In this document: in pieces, positions 42,096 to 53,179 of the stretch
Layout of the letters: each line of letters begins with the position of its first letter
Position numbering within the stretch: the stretch's first letter is position 1
NCBI GenBank assembly: GCA_020466095.1
Contig: CM035806.1
Location: 120,887,023-120,951,022, forward strand
Source: Chlorops oryzae
Taxonomy: Eukaryota; Arthropoda; Insecta; Diptera; Chloropidae
Length of the DNA stretch: 64,000 nt
Reading direction: 5' to 3'
Translations under genes and position numbers: made by a program
Notes under the pieces: model-generated
Seen by the model: only the letters and a program-made list of their open reading frames with translations
What the model was told of the DNA's origin: nothing
The model's database searches: none

Positions 42096-42893
42096 TAGAA
42101 TCCGACCGAAGTCAAAATTTTCAACCGAAACTGAATATTCGGTTTTTTTAAAGATTTTGTGGCCGAACCGAAACCGAAACTTTTCAAATCTGAGAAACAA
42201 AACTAATTTTATTGTTTGCTAGTATATGAATTTAAAATATATACATTACTAGAACTCGGATTTTGAATTTTTTCAATTATTTGAATTTATTGAATATTTT
42301 GATTTTTTTGAATTTTTTTGCATTTAACTGTGCTTTTTGAATATTTTATTCACTGAAGTAGGCTTTTTTTGTTAATTTGACAATTCAACATTTTAATAGG
42401 CATGCTAAATTGAACTAATTTGGAATTTTTGACTATGAATTTTTTGAATATTTTGAATTTATTGCATTTTTTTAAAAATATTTTCTGAATATATTTTTGA
42501 ATTTGTTTTCATTTTTTTACATATTCAAATTCCGAGGCATATACATTACTAATGTAAAAAAAAACATAACAGTATTATGTCTAAAAAAAACAAAAATTAC
42601 GAATTCACATTGTTAAAATTAAGGCTTTTTAATTTAATTTAATTTTAATTTGATTTCATTTCATTTCCATCGCAGAGCACAAGATACAATCTCTTATATT
42701 AAGCCCTACTCACAAGAATCATTCAGGAGAGATGCCGAGTGTAAAAGAAAAAATATTGTACATTTAGACATTTATGTTGCTTAAAGATAACAACTAACAA
42801 ATAAAGATGCAAACTTATTTATATTATAAAACCTAATGAAAACATACAATGCTATTATAAATTGTATAAGCCGGCAAGCTTGCTATTTTAATG

Positions 42894-43170
42894 TTACCAT
42901 TCACTATAAGTGTTGTTCAAAAAAAGGGTTGTTTGTCTCTTAAAGTGTGAGTCGTTCGTTATTCTCCGAATATTGGACGGCAGCGAATTCCAAAGGCGGA
43001 TGGTTGGAATAAAGTTATGCCTTTCCGAGTTAAGCGAATGATACCTAAAAGGAACTACTTTTTTATTTCTTAGTGATCTAGTAAAACGAATACGATCGTA
43101 GAGATAATGCGGATTTTTATTGAACAGAATTTTATGGAACAGTTGAAGTGGTTTCAGTCTCAAGAGATTG
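42894..43170 (-). pseudogene. LINE ORF2 C-terminal fragment
   Basis: On the minus strand about 90 codons read LFHKILFNKNPHYLYDRI and WNSLPSNIRR, the very C-terminal region common to several jockey-related LINE ORF2 proteins. It ends with TAA near 42894 and is followed by an AT-rich 3' region. Everything upstream of this tail is absent. Confidence 0.65.
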
Positions 43171-43258
43171 TTGAAAGAAATTCCGAAAATTTTAAAACTT
43201 CACTTTAAGTAGTTGTACAAAGTTTTGTTTCAAGTCTTTTGGTATTTCCATAACAGTA

Positions 43259-43404
43259 TGTATGTATGTATGTTGCAGTGGAGTTTTTGAAAAACAAGTG
43301 CTAGGCTTGGAACGTTACACTCCGTTTCGCCTGGGTCGGAAATCGATCCTCGGACCCTGGGATCAACAGCATAGCACGCATCTCCTACGCTATCCCAGAG
43401 CCAC
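43259..43404 (-). mobile_element. tRNA-derived SINE
   Basis: 146 bp flanked by the 12-base direct repeat TCCATAACAGTA (43247-43258, 43405-43416). On the minus strand it starts GTGGCTCTGGGATAGCGTAG, an A-box-like region, has GAGGATCGATTTCC as a B-box-like region about 50 bases on, and ends in a (CATA)n tail at 43259-43272. Pol III boxes plus a long TSD and a simple tail fit a SINE mobilised by a LINE. It sits inside the hAT-like element. Confidence 0.75.
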
Positions 43405-43567
43405 TCCATAACAGTAAAATGTGAAAATTTGTCTTTTTCAAAATACTAAAATATGTTTGAAAGTTTCGGTTTCGGCCTTTTCCGAGCTAAAACAGAACCG
43501 AAACCGAAACTGAAAATTTAGGACGATTCGGTGGCCGAACCGAAACCGAAGGTTCGGTCGGACTCTA

Positions 43568-44132
43568 CTACATGGAGAGAAATAAGTGCCCGAACTGTAA
43601 TTGGAACCAATTACATATGTGATTGGAGCCTTGCCCCGATTGCATTATTAATTGGAGCCAATTACAATATAATTAGAAAATTAAAAATACTAATGGTGCT
43701 CAATTACTTATATAATTGGATTTAAATTTATCATACATGTAATTGAGTTCTGAACACATATGTAATTACATGTTGTTGTTCTTATATTTCTCAAATGGTT
43801 TATAATTTCGATCGTATATAACGTGATTGAATTTTCAAAATCCTTAGGCACTCCAAGGGGCAGGTGGACCACGAATATGACGTGGTGAAATATATTCCAC
43901 CCAATCGTGTAGAATGTCCCTTTTTATATTGTTATATAGAATAAATTTTAAATTGCAGGGGATCACAAAATTATTAAAACGCAATAATGTTTATGTAATT
44001 TCATTTGCTTATATGTATATAATTCGATACAATTACATATATCATTGCAGCCGATGAGATATTTAATTGGACGGAATTATATATGTAATTGAAACTATCA
44101 TTTTGATACAATCTTTATATATTATATATATT
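43568..44132. other. AT-rich region with recurring AATTACATATGTAATT words
   Basis: Motifs such as GGAACCAATTACA and ATTACATATATCATTG recur on both strands at 43600-43690, 43745-43775 and 44020-44095. It may be an unrecognised MITE. No ORF. Confidence 0.4.
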
Positions 44133-44394
44133 TCTACTGCACGTGTGTATGTGACTGAACTCCTCCTAAACGGCTGGACCGATTTCAATGAATTTTTTAG
44201 TATGCGTTTGGGTGGCGCCCTGGATGGTTTAGATTCACAAATCACTATCACTGATACCCTCCTCCCTCTTCAAGAGGGTAAAAATGGGATTTTTCGTGTT
44301 TGTTATTATGTTTGTTTTTGTTTTGATTTTGTTTTGTTTTTATTTTGTTTTTGTTTTGGTTTTGTTTTTGTTTTTATTTTGTTTTGCTGTTGTT

Positions 44395-44985
44395 GATAAA
44401 TTGATAGATTGACACATTGATAGATTGATGTATAAATGGGTTGATAGATTGATAAATTTATCGATTGGCAGATTGATAGATTGACAGATTGACACAAAAT
44501 ATATTGATAGATTGATAGATAGAAAGATTGATTGATTGACAGATTGATAGATTGATTGATTGAAAGATTGACAGATTGATAGGTTGATAGGTTGATAGAT
44601 TGAAAGATTGATAATTTAACAGATTGACAGAATGATAGATTGATGGATAAATATATTGAAAGATTGATAGATTGACTGATTGACAGATTGATAGATTGAA
44701 AGATTGATAGATTGAAAGATTGATAGATTGATAGATTGACATATTGATAGGTTGATAGATTGAAAGATTGATAAATTGACAGATTGACAGATTGATAGAA
44801 TGACAGATTGATATATTGATGGATAAATATATTGAAAGATTGATAGATTGACAGATTGATAGAATGTCAGATTGATGGATAGATGTATTGAAAGATTGAT
44901 TGATTGACAGATTGATTGGTTGAAAGATTGATGATAGATGGATAGATAGATGGATAGATGAATAGAGAGATGGATAGATTGATAA
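44395..44985 (+). repeat. Octamer minisatellite (ATTGATAG)n
   Basis: About 590 bases are built from ATTGATAG and its one-base variants ATTGACAG and ATTGAAAG, with a few phase breaks. It is preceded by a TTTTGT-rich run (44300-44390). The long ORF on the minus strand (44458-44988) is only a translation of this repeat. Confidence 0.92.
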
Positions 44986-45202
44986 CACCTATTCCCTAAA
45001 TAAGATAGGGGAATAATTTTACTGAGATTGCGCTGCAGCCGGTATCTCAGGTTATTTAAAATGAAAGGGCAGCAAAGCAGGCTTGATAAAAAAATTCGAA
45101 TTCACGAAGCTATTTAAATAAAATTTTTATGAAACGAACTTTCAAATCATAAAAAAAAACTTTTTTATTTGTTTAAATATATTTTATTTAAAACGCAAAA
45201 CA

Positions 45203-46288
45203 ATGCCACGTCTTCGTGGGCGAGGAGGAAATATTGGTCGACGGACTCAGCATTCACAATTGGTCCAGAACCGTCGGTTAAATAGATCGACAGAAGATCA
45301 GTTGAGGGACAATGAAAATTTAAGAAACCAGGCTGCAATCACATGTGCTAATGAAAGTCAAGAGCATCGCAACGAACGCCTTCGATCTAATGCATTGAGA
45401 CAAAGACTGACCCGTTAACGAGCCACCGAAACGTTCAGAACACGTGAACAACAGCGTTTTCAAGTGTTTCGCGCATTGACACATGCATCACTTCTTCGCC
45501 TTGCGATTGAATATGAGTTTGACATCGACTATTCGTCTCATTCACAAATTGTAATCGGTGCTATGAATCGGCTGGGTTCTGCTGCGCGTCTGGACAAGTT
45601 GTATTGCCACCATTAAATTCGCCGCCAGAACCATTGAAAGCACTATTGGCTGGAGCTACATATCAGTCTAAATTATTTTGGCGTAAAATTCGCAAATTCA
45701 ATTCGTGCTTTCAAATGACATCGTTTGGAGCAACAAAAATCGTTCACAATGAGGATGGTCGCAATTTTCAATCAACGTTTAAGATTCAGGGCCAAGTCTA
45801 TCATCAAATTGGTTCTTTAATGCCGATGCCTCATACCAATTCAAAATTTTTGCAAATCTACTTCATGGGTGATGAGGAGCAGCAAATAAACGCACGCTGC
45901 CAGTACAACCATATCGAGCAGATGGAGGAGCGAGAAATTGTGGGTATTTTAAAACGGTTTTTACAGGATCACAACCAGTTGGTCCAGTTGTTCAATACCG
46001 TTTCAAATAGACTGAAAAACGACAACTATACGATCGTCATCAAAGCAGACAAAGTACCATTTGGGGAGCACGCGAGACGATATAATGCACCGACCATTAA
46101 TGAAGTTGCAGTTGTTATGGTTGGCGACGCATTTGAGCGTCGAGATATACGAACCAAACGCAGAGATAACACAGTGCATACGATTGAAGACAGTCATCGC
46201 TTTTACGACGCTTTGCAATATCCATTGATATTTTGGGAAGGAGAAGATGGATATCATTTTAATATAAGGCAAAGAAATCCAGCAACAG
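45203..46288 (+). pseudogene. Helitron Rep/helicase, N-terminal part
   Basis: Starts MPRLRGRGG at 45203. The first frame stops at 45416-45418 (TAA) but reads on in frame with THASLLRLAIEYEFD to about 45595. There a frame change leads into PPLNSPPEPLKALLAG and the conserved SFGATKIVHNEDGRNFQSTFKIQGQVYHQIGS region, then the Helitron N-terminal domain to RNPATG at 46288. These are recent-looking, isolated mutations. The rest of the protein resumes at 48336. Confidence 0.85.
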
Positions 46289-48335
46289 GTACAATCTACA
46301 CATGTCATTACCTAATATTTTATTTTTATGCAGGATTAATTTCTTTTTGTCTTAATTACACAGGTATACAAGGTTTTGGACCAGAGAAACTGGATAGCGA
46401 CCCTATAGGAATTTTTCGTGCTGATTCCGAATCTGGTACCCGTTTTTCTCTATCACGTCAAGTTTTTGAGAAATCGTTAAATAACGGTTTTTGACATTTT
46501 TACCTATAGTCTATGTCAATAATGAGGTCGTAGACCCTATATGCCTTAACCGATTTCAAAGTTTTTGGTACTCATATGAAAGAGGAATGACAACGCAACA
46601 TATCCTTTATACACTAATTTGGAATTGATTCAGTAACTTGGAAGCTATAGGGCAAAAAACGCGATGCTGATTTCCAATTTTTAGCGATTTTGTTTAAAAA
46701 CTCGAAATTCAAATGGTTATAATTTCCGAACCAAGGCTGGTATTCCAGGTCTTAATACTTTGAATGAAAGAACAATCAATTGAAAAAGTTTTGAGCCTAA
46801 AACAAAAAAAATCCGTTGCGTCGTTCTAATTTTATGAGGATTTTCGCTGAAAATGACAAAAACGAATTCTTATTTTTGGTATATTCTTCGCTCGTTCATA
46901 TGTATATTTCAGTTCGAATTGTGTATGTTGGTAAAACTGGCTTAAAAAACATAAAACTTAAATTCTATTTTAAACCTATCTTTAAAGCTAAAACCAATTT
47001 AAACTTTAAAAATGAACAGAATTTGAACTGAGCCTTTTGTATTGTTTACTATCTGTTTCGCGTATAAGGGACCAGCAATAGTCACTCAACATTCCTTCAT
47101 CCCAAAAGCCCTTATAATTTTTTTCAATCCTCTGTAGGTCCTGGTGAATGCGCTCTCCTTGTTTTCTCCTCCATTTTTCGATAATTTTTCAAGAGTCCTC
47201 CAACTATTTTTATTTAGTTGTCGCTTTTTTATTTCCCATTATTTCCCGCTTTTGGGATGAAGGAATGTTGAGTGACTATTGCTGGTCCCTTATACGCGAA
47301 ACAGATAGTAAACAATACAAAAGGCTCAGTTCAAATTCTGTTCATTTTTAAAGTTTAAATTGGTTTTAGCTTTAAAGATAGGTTTAAAATAGAATTTAAG
47401 TTTTATGTTTTTTAAGCCAGTTTTACCAACATACACAATTCGAACTGAAATATACATATGAACGAGCGAAGAATATACCAAAAATAAAAATTCGTTTTTG
47501 TCATTTTCAGCGAAAATCCTCATAAAATTAGAACGACGCAACGGATTTTTTTTGTTTTAGGCTCAAAACTTTTTCAATTGATTGTTCTTTCATTCAAAGT
47601 ATTAAGACCTGGAATACCAGCCTTGGTTCGGAAATTATAACCATTTGAATTTCAAGTTTTTAAACAAAATCGCTAAAAATTGGAAATCAGCATCGCGTTT
47701 TTTGCCCTATAGCTTCCAAGTTACTGAATCAATTCCAAATTTGTGTATAAAGGATATGTTGCGTTGTCATTCCTCTTTCATATGAGTACCAAAAACTTTG
47801 AAATCGGTTAAGGCATATAGGGTCTACGACCTCATTATTGACATAGACTATAGGTAAAAATGTCAAAAACCGTTATTTAACGATTTCTCAAAAACTTGAC
47901 GTGATAGAGAAAAACGGGTACCAGATTCGGAATCAGCACGAAAAATTCCTATAGGGTCGCTATCCAGTTTTTCTGGTCCAAAAGTTGGCCTTTATTTGTA
48001 AACTTGTGTTATATTTTTAACCGACGAAAAAAAGGAGGAGGTTCTCATAATGATTGATTGTTCACTCACTGATTGTAATGTATAGCTACGCATAACTTTT
48101 TTAAGAGTAGTCCGATTTTGATAATCCTTTTTTTGGATAGGGGTATACCCTCCTCGAAAAAAAAAATTCCTAACCTAGGGGTGGAAAAATAGGGGTGATT
48201 TATTGTGCACTCAAAGATTTTAGTGCTTAGTTGTGTATTAAAATTAAAAAAATTATAAAATAAATACTTTTAAAAAAAAAAATTAAACCGCCGAAAAAAC
48301 TTCAAACCAAACAATAACCGTTTTAAAAAACAGGT
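46289..48335 (+). other. GT...AG-bounded interruption of the Helitron ORF
   Basis: The coding sequence breaks after AACAG at 46288 with GTACAATC and resumes after AAACAG at 48335 with GTGCAG. Removing the interval restores codons ...RNPATG-AETSKK. It is consistent either with a spliceosomal intron or with an insertion that duplicated AACAGGT. A 1.6-kb foldback element occupies 46374-47983. Confidence 0.7.
46374..47983. mobile_element. Foldback element with arms of about 735 bp
   Basis: 46374-47108 and 47250-47983 are near-perfect reverse complements; outer ends TTTTGGACCAGA and its complement; single-base differences seen near 46388 and 46867. The loop is about 140 bases (47109-47249). The same 71-codon ORF is read from both arms (46816-47031 plus, 47326-47541 minus), showing how similar they are. 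It carries no transposase. Superfamily unknown; a clear TSD is not seen. Confidence 0.88.
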
Positions 48336-51300
48336 GCAGAAACCAGCAAGAAAGTGAGCGCGATGAACTTCTACGCATATCGGTTGATGATTCGTGCCAA
48401 TGAAGACAATAATATTCTCCGATGCCGCCAGCTGTTTCATCAATATATCGTTGATATGTATGCGAAAATTGAAAGCGAGCGATTACGATACATCAGGTAT
48501 AATCAAGCGAAACTTCGAGCTGAAGAATACATTCATTTGCGTGATGCTATTGTTGGTAATGTAGATGGAATAACTAATATAAACGACATCAGTACTTCAT
48601 ATATTCTTCCATCATCATATATAGGTAGCCCACGTCATATGCAAGAGTATATTCAAGACGCCATGACTTTTGTGCGCGCGTACGGACGACCAGATTTGTT
48701 CATTACCTTTACGTGTAATCCAAAATGGGATGAAATTAAAACTGCGTTATTACCAGGTCAAACTGCAACAGATAGGCACGATATCACTACACGTGTCTTC
48801 AGACAAAAGTTAAAATCATTGATGAATTTGATTACAAATTTATCTGTATTTGGCAAAACACGTTGCTGGCTGTATTCTGTTGAATGGCAAAAACGAGGTT
48901 TGCCACACGCGCATATTTTGATTTGGTTGGTCGACAAAATACTGTCTGAAGAAATTGATAAAATTATCTCAGCAGAAATTCCGGATCGGAATATCGATCA
49001 AGAATTGTATGAGATTGTTACCGGAAGCATGATACATGGACCATGCGGTGCTATAAACATGACGGCGCCAAGCATGGACAATGGAAAATGTACGAAAAGT
49101 TTTCCAAAAAATTGTATAAATGAAACAATCACAAATATAGATGGTTATCCATTGTATCGTCGTAGAAACACTGAACATGGTGGTCAATCCCGTCAATTAC
49201 GCATGTCAAACGGTACAACAGTTGAGATTGACAATCAATGGGTGGTTCCGTATTCACCATTGCTGTGTAAAATCTATAAAGCACACATAAACATTGAGCT
49301 TTGCAGTTCGGTGAAGTCCATTAAATATATATGCAAATATCTCCATAAGGGCAGTGATATGGCTGTATTTGCTGTTCAAAATGTTAACGAAAACGATGAA
49401 ATAACACGGTATCAATTGGGCCGATACATCAGCAGCAATGAAGAAGTTTGGCGTATTTTGAGTTTTCCGATACACGAAAGAGACCCTGCTGTTATACATT
49501 TGACCGTGCACCTTGAAAATGGACAGCGTGTTTATTTCACGGAAGAGACTGCTTTACAACGTGCATCAATTGCACCAAAAACCACATTAACTGAGTTTTT
49601 CGAACTATGCAACCGACCAGGTATTCCAGGTCAATTCGCAAAGACATTAATGTATACTGATGTGCCACGATATTTCACATGGAACAAAGAGTTAAAAAAG
49701 TGGGAACCACGAAAGCGAGGTGTTCCGGTTGAAGAATACAACGGCATATTAATGGGAAATATATTAGGCCGATTATACACAGTCCATCCAAAGCAACTCG
49801 AATGTTTCTTCTTGCGTTTATTGTTGGTTAATGTTCCTGGACCGACGTCCTTTCAATACTTGCGAACAGTCAATGGCATTTTTTCCAACACATATCATGA
49901 TGCGTGTCGCGAATTACATTTGCTGGAAGATGATAACCATTGGAATATTACCCTTGCAGATGCAGCATTGAGTTCCTTTCCTCATCCAATTCGCCAATTA
50001 TTCGCCATATTATTGACGACATGTTTTCCATCTCAAGCTTCTGTCCTCTGGGACAAATATAAAGATTCCATGAGCGACGACATTCTGCATCGCAATCGGA
50101 TCGCTGATCAACATCCCAATATCGATTTTTCGCCGGAAATATATAACGAGGCGCTAATAAAAATTGAAGATATTTGCATTCTGATTTCGAATATGCCACT
50201 AATTCATTTTGGTATGCCCTGACCTAACCGCCCAGCAACAGACATCATTAACACGGAGATTCAGCGCGAACAGCAATTCGATACGGCCTCTTTAACTACT
50301 TTCGTTGAAAATAATGAGCAACTACTCACTGATGAACAAAAGAATGTATACAATCGAATTAATTTGTCAATTGCAGCAGAACAAGGTGGATTCTTTTTGT
50401 TGGACGCACCGGGTGGCACTGGAAAAACGTTTCTCATCTCATTAATACTTGCGCGCATTCGATCACAAAATCATATTGCGTTAGCAATTGCTTCAACAGG
50501 TATTGCAGCCACTTTGCTTGATGGCGGACGGACTGCACATTCAGCACTCAAGTTGCCGTTGAACATTCACACAAATCCAGATGCAGTGTGCAATATAAAA
50601 AAGCATTCCGCTATGGCTAAAGTTTTTCAAAAATCCAAAATTATTATCTGGGATGAATGCACTATGGCCCACAAGCATTCACTTGAAGCTCTCGATAGAA
50701 TGATGAAAGATATAAATAATAACACCAAGCTTTTCGGTGGTGCTGTACTGCTGCTGTCCGGTGATTTTAGACAGACATTCCCCGTTATTCCCCGCGCTAC
50801 ATACGCGGATGAAATTAACGCATGTATAAAACAATCACATCTATGGCGAAATGTCAGTACATTATGTCTTAGCACAAATATACGTGTTCAACTGCAAAAC
50901 GATCCATTGGCACTATCATTCTCCGAGCAATTGCTCAACATTGGAAATGGAACAATACCATTGCATGGGGACACACAATGCATCAAATTGCCAGAAAATT
51001 TCTGCAACATGGTAAATACGAAAGATGCTTTGATTGAAAGCTTATTTCCAGATTTAAAAGCTTATTATCTTAATCATGCGTGGCTTCGTGAACGAGCTAT
51101 TTTAGCTGCAAAAAATATCGATGTTGACGCTATTAACTTTAAAATACAACAGTCATTGCCCGGCAATGAGATATTGTTCAAATCAATCGACACTGTTACC
51201 GATCCTGACGAAGCAGTAAACTATCCTGTTGAATTTTTGAATTCGCTGGATTTACCAGGAATGCCACCACATAACTTACTATTAAAAACTGGTTCACCTA

Positions 51301-51692
51301 TCATTTTGCTTCGGAATTTAAATGCACCTAAGCTATGCAACGGTACACGATTAGTCATAACAAAAATAATGGGCAATGTTATTCAAGCTACAATTTTGAA
51401 CGGAAAATTTGAAGGTGAAGTTGTTCTCCTGCCACGAATCCCAATGATCCCTTCAGACTCACCTATTCCATTCAGACGTCTGCAATTTCGAATTCGCTTG
51501 GCATTTGCAATGACTATTAATAAGTCACAAGGTCAAACAATGTCGATTTGTGGGTTGGATTTTGAAAATGCGGTGTTTTCACATGGCCAATTATATGTGG
51601 CGTGTTCTCGCGTTGGAAAACCGTCAAGTTTATTCATTTATACTCCTCAGGAGTTGACTAAAAATATTGTTCATCAACTCGCGTTAAGATAA
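48336..51692 (+). pseudogene. Helitron Rep endonuclease and PIF1-like helicase, one nonsense codon
   Basis: One frame is open from 48336 to 51692 apart from a single TGA at 50220-50222. Rep motifs: FITFTCNPKWDEI, the HUH-type GLPHAHILIW (about 48898-48927), and the two-tyrosine motif YICKYLHKG (about 49327). After the TGA come DEQKNVYN and Walker A GGTGKTFL (about 50412), then WDECTM, LLLSGDFRQTFPV, and the C-terminal TINKSQGQTM and VACSRV helicase motifs. The protein would nick and unwind DNA for rolling-circle transposition. CGA to TGA is the simplest origin of the stop. Confidence 0.92.
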
Positions 51693-52065
51693 AATTAAAC
51701 AAACATTATTGATTATAACGAATTATTATTAGAAAAATTTCTGTTATTTCAAAATAAAGAATAATGGAATTATTATATTTTTTGTCTTTCATTTTATATT
51801 TTGTTTAATATCCTAATCGCTTCAAATATCATGCAGGACAGACACTCACTTTAACTACAAATGTGAGAGTTCAATTGCAATATGATCCATCGCACACTGG
51901 GGAAAATTATATAGATTCTCGAATTTAATTAAAAAATGAAATTAAAGTACACTTAAGTATGCGGTATTGAACGAAAGGGCATAAAATTTTCTATAACTAC
52001 TTTTGCCCAATATCAACCTGTACCGGGAGAGGAAACGAGCGCGGGTCATACGAAGCTGGCGCGCA
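51693..52065 (+). other. Helitron 3' noncoding region
   Basis: Noncoding AT-rich sequence after the helicase stop, ending in the only GC-rich stretch nearby (52020-52065). Confidence 0.5.
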
Positions 52066-52382
52066 GGATTGAAATTTTTCTGATTTAAATCAAATGATTT
52101 AAATCTTTTTGGATTTAAATCACATGATTGAAATCATTTTGAATTAAATCAAATGATTTAAATCCTTTTTGATTTAAATCAAATGTTTGACAATTCAAAA
52201 TATAAATTAATTGATTGCAGAAAAGTGATTTATAAATCATCTTAAGGCAATCATCAAAGAATTAAATCAGATTTAAATCTTCATGATTTTCAAGTAAAAA
52301 GAATTAAATCTTTTTTTTCTAATCATGCTGTGATTGATTCTTGAATCAATCTTGAAATGATTGATTCATTTACAGCTCTGCT
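52066..52382. repeat. MITE-like block rich in GATTTAAATC palindromes
   Basis: Many ATTTAAATC/GATTTAAAT words in both orientations between 52080 and 52290, then TTGATTC words on the right. The right end read outward-in is CAGAGCTGTAAATGAATC, a hAT-like start, and the left begins near CAGGATTGAAA. Ends match only weakly and no TSD is evident. Confidence 0.45.
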
Positions 52383-52429
52383 GTTTGCCTACCCTGCTTA
52401 TATCGTCACGTGTATAATAGCTCTAAAAA

Positions 52430-53097
52430 AGCCCTGCAGGGAATCGAACCGATTTTAAAGTAATTTAAAGTTAGCTTCTTAATAAGCCCAACTGGTTGAT
52501 TAATCGACTTCTTTCCTTGGCTTCAACTCACTATTTTAACGTGGCGATGTCCTAGGCAGTAGTCAATTGTCCGTTCCTGCATGACTTTGTAACTAAATAA
52601 TAGCTGGCTACTTTTAAGTTGACTTAAAGTCAGAAAACGAAAACACTGATTTAAATTGGTTAAAAAATGTTCAATAAAAAATTATTTCCATTAGAATTAC
52701 CTTTTTCAGTTTCATATTTTCTGTTTTCAGCAGCAGAAGAATAATTTATTTATGAATGTGAAAATGTTTTTCAAGCGATGCATCAGAAAGAAATCCATAG
52801 GCGACTATTTTGACTGACTTACGTTTCGAACTGCCGTTGGGGGTCTCATGAGAGCAATTTTTACGGATTGGTTGACTATTGATTTGAATCTCGGTTAGCC
52901 TTTTAAACTAACTTTGAGTGCAATTCATACCCTTGAATTATAGCATCAGAAATATATTATTTTCGTATCCAGTTTGGTTGATGTCTGCATGACTTTTCAA
53001 TCGATTTCTAGTCAAATGTGATGTAGTTGGCATAAAGTTAAGTTTTAGAAATTTCCTATATTGCGCTTGTTTGATGTCTAGATGACTTTTTAACCGA
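52430..53097 (-). mobile_element. Repeat family CCCTGCAG, truncated copy 1
   Basis: Reverse-orientation copy of 59805-60547: shares GCCCTGCAGGGAATCGAACC at its left end and runs in parallel to GATGTCTAGATGACTTTTTA, where similarity ends. The terminal part resembles a tRNA T-arm (GGTTCGATTCC on the minus strand). No ORF. The missing end includes the second terminal repeat. Confidence 0.75.
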
Positions 53098-53179
53098 GTG
53101 CGAGTTATGTTCAAGTTGGATGGGAGCTATTGGCATAGGTTTGATAGGCTACATTTGGTTGTATAAAATGGAATATCCC

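Larger units (their letters stand above)
42096..43567. mobile_element. hAT-like inverted-repeat element with nested LINE tail and SINE
   Basis: The left end TAGAATCCGACCGAA (42096) and the right-end complement TAGAGTCCGACCGAA (43567) match at 14 of 15 bases. Subterminal CCGAAACCGAAAC words are clustered at both ends (42150-42185, 43465-43550). The TAGA start fits hAT, but the flanks do not show a clean 8-bp TSD, so the insertion may be old. It contains no transposase. Confidence 0.6.
44133..52065 (+). mobile_element. Autonomous-type Helitron, mutated
   Basis: The element encodes a Rep/helicase protein from 45203 to 51692. The 5' end is set at the TC of TCTACTGCACGTGTG (44133), followed by ACTCCTCCTAAACGGCTGGA (44159-44178), a word widely found in Helitron 5' ends. 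The 3' end is not resolved. A GC-rich segment with GCGCGGGTCATACGAAGCTGG near 52040-52060 may be the decayed hairpin and CTRR terminus. An octamer array and a 2-kb interruption with a foldback element lie inside. Confidence 0.75.

Noticed and set aside
42088..43575. 8-bp TSD for the hAT-like element at 42096-43567
   Set aside because: Flanks TATGTTAC and CTACATGG do not match directly; the element call rests on TIRs only.
44458..44988. 176-codon minus-strand ORF
   Set aside because: It is a translation of the ATTGATAG octamer array; the Ser/Ile/Asn/Leu repeats reflect the DNA repeat only.
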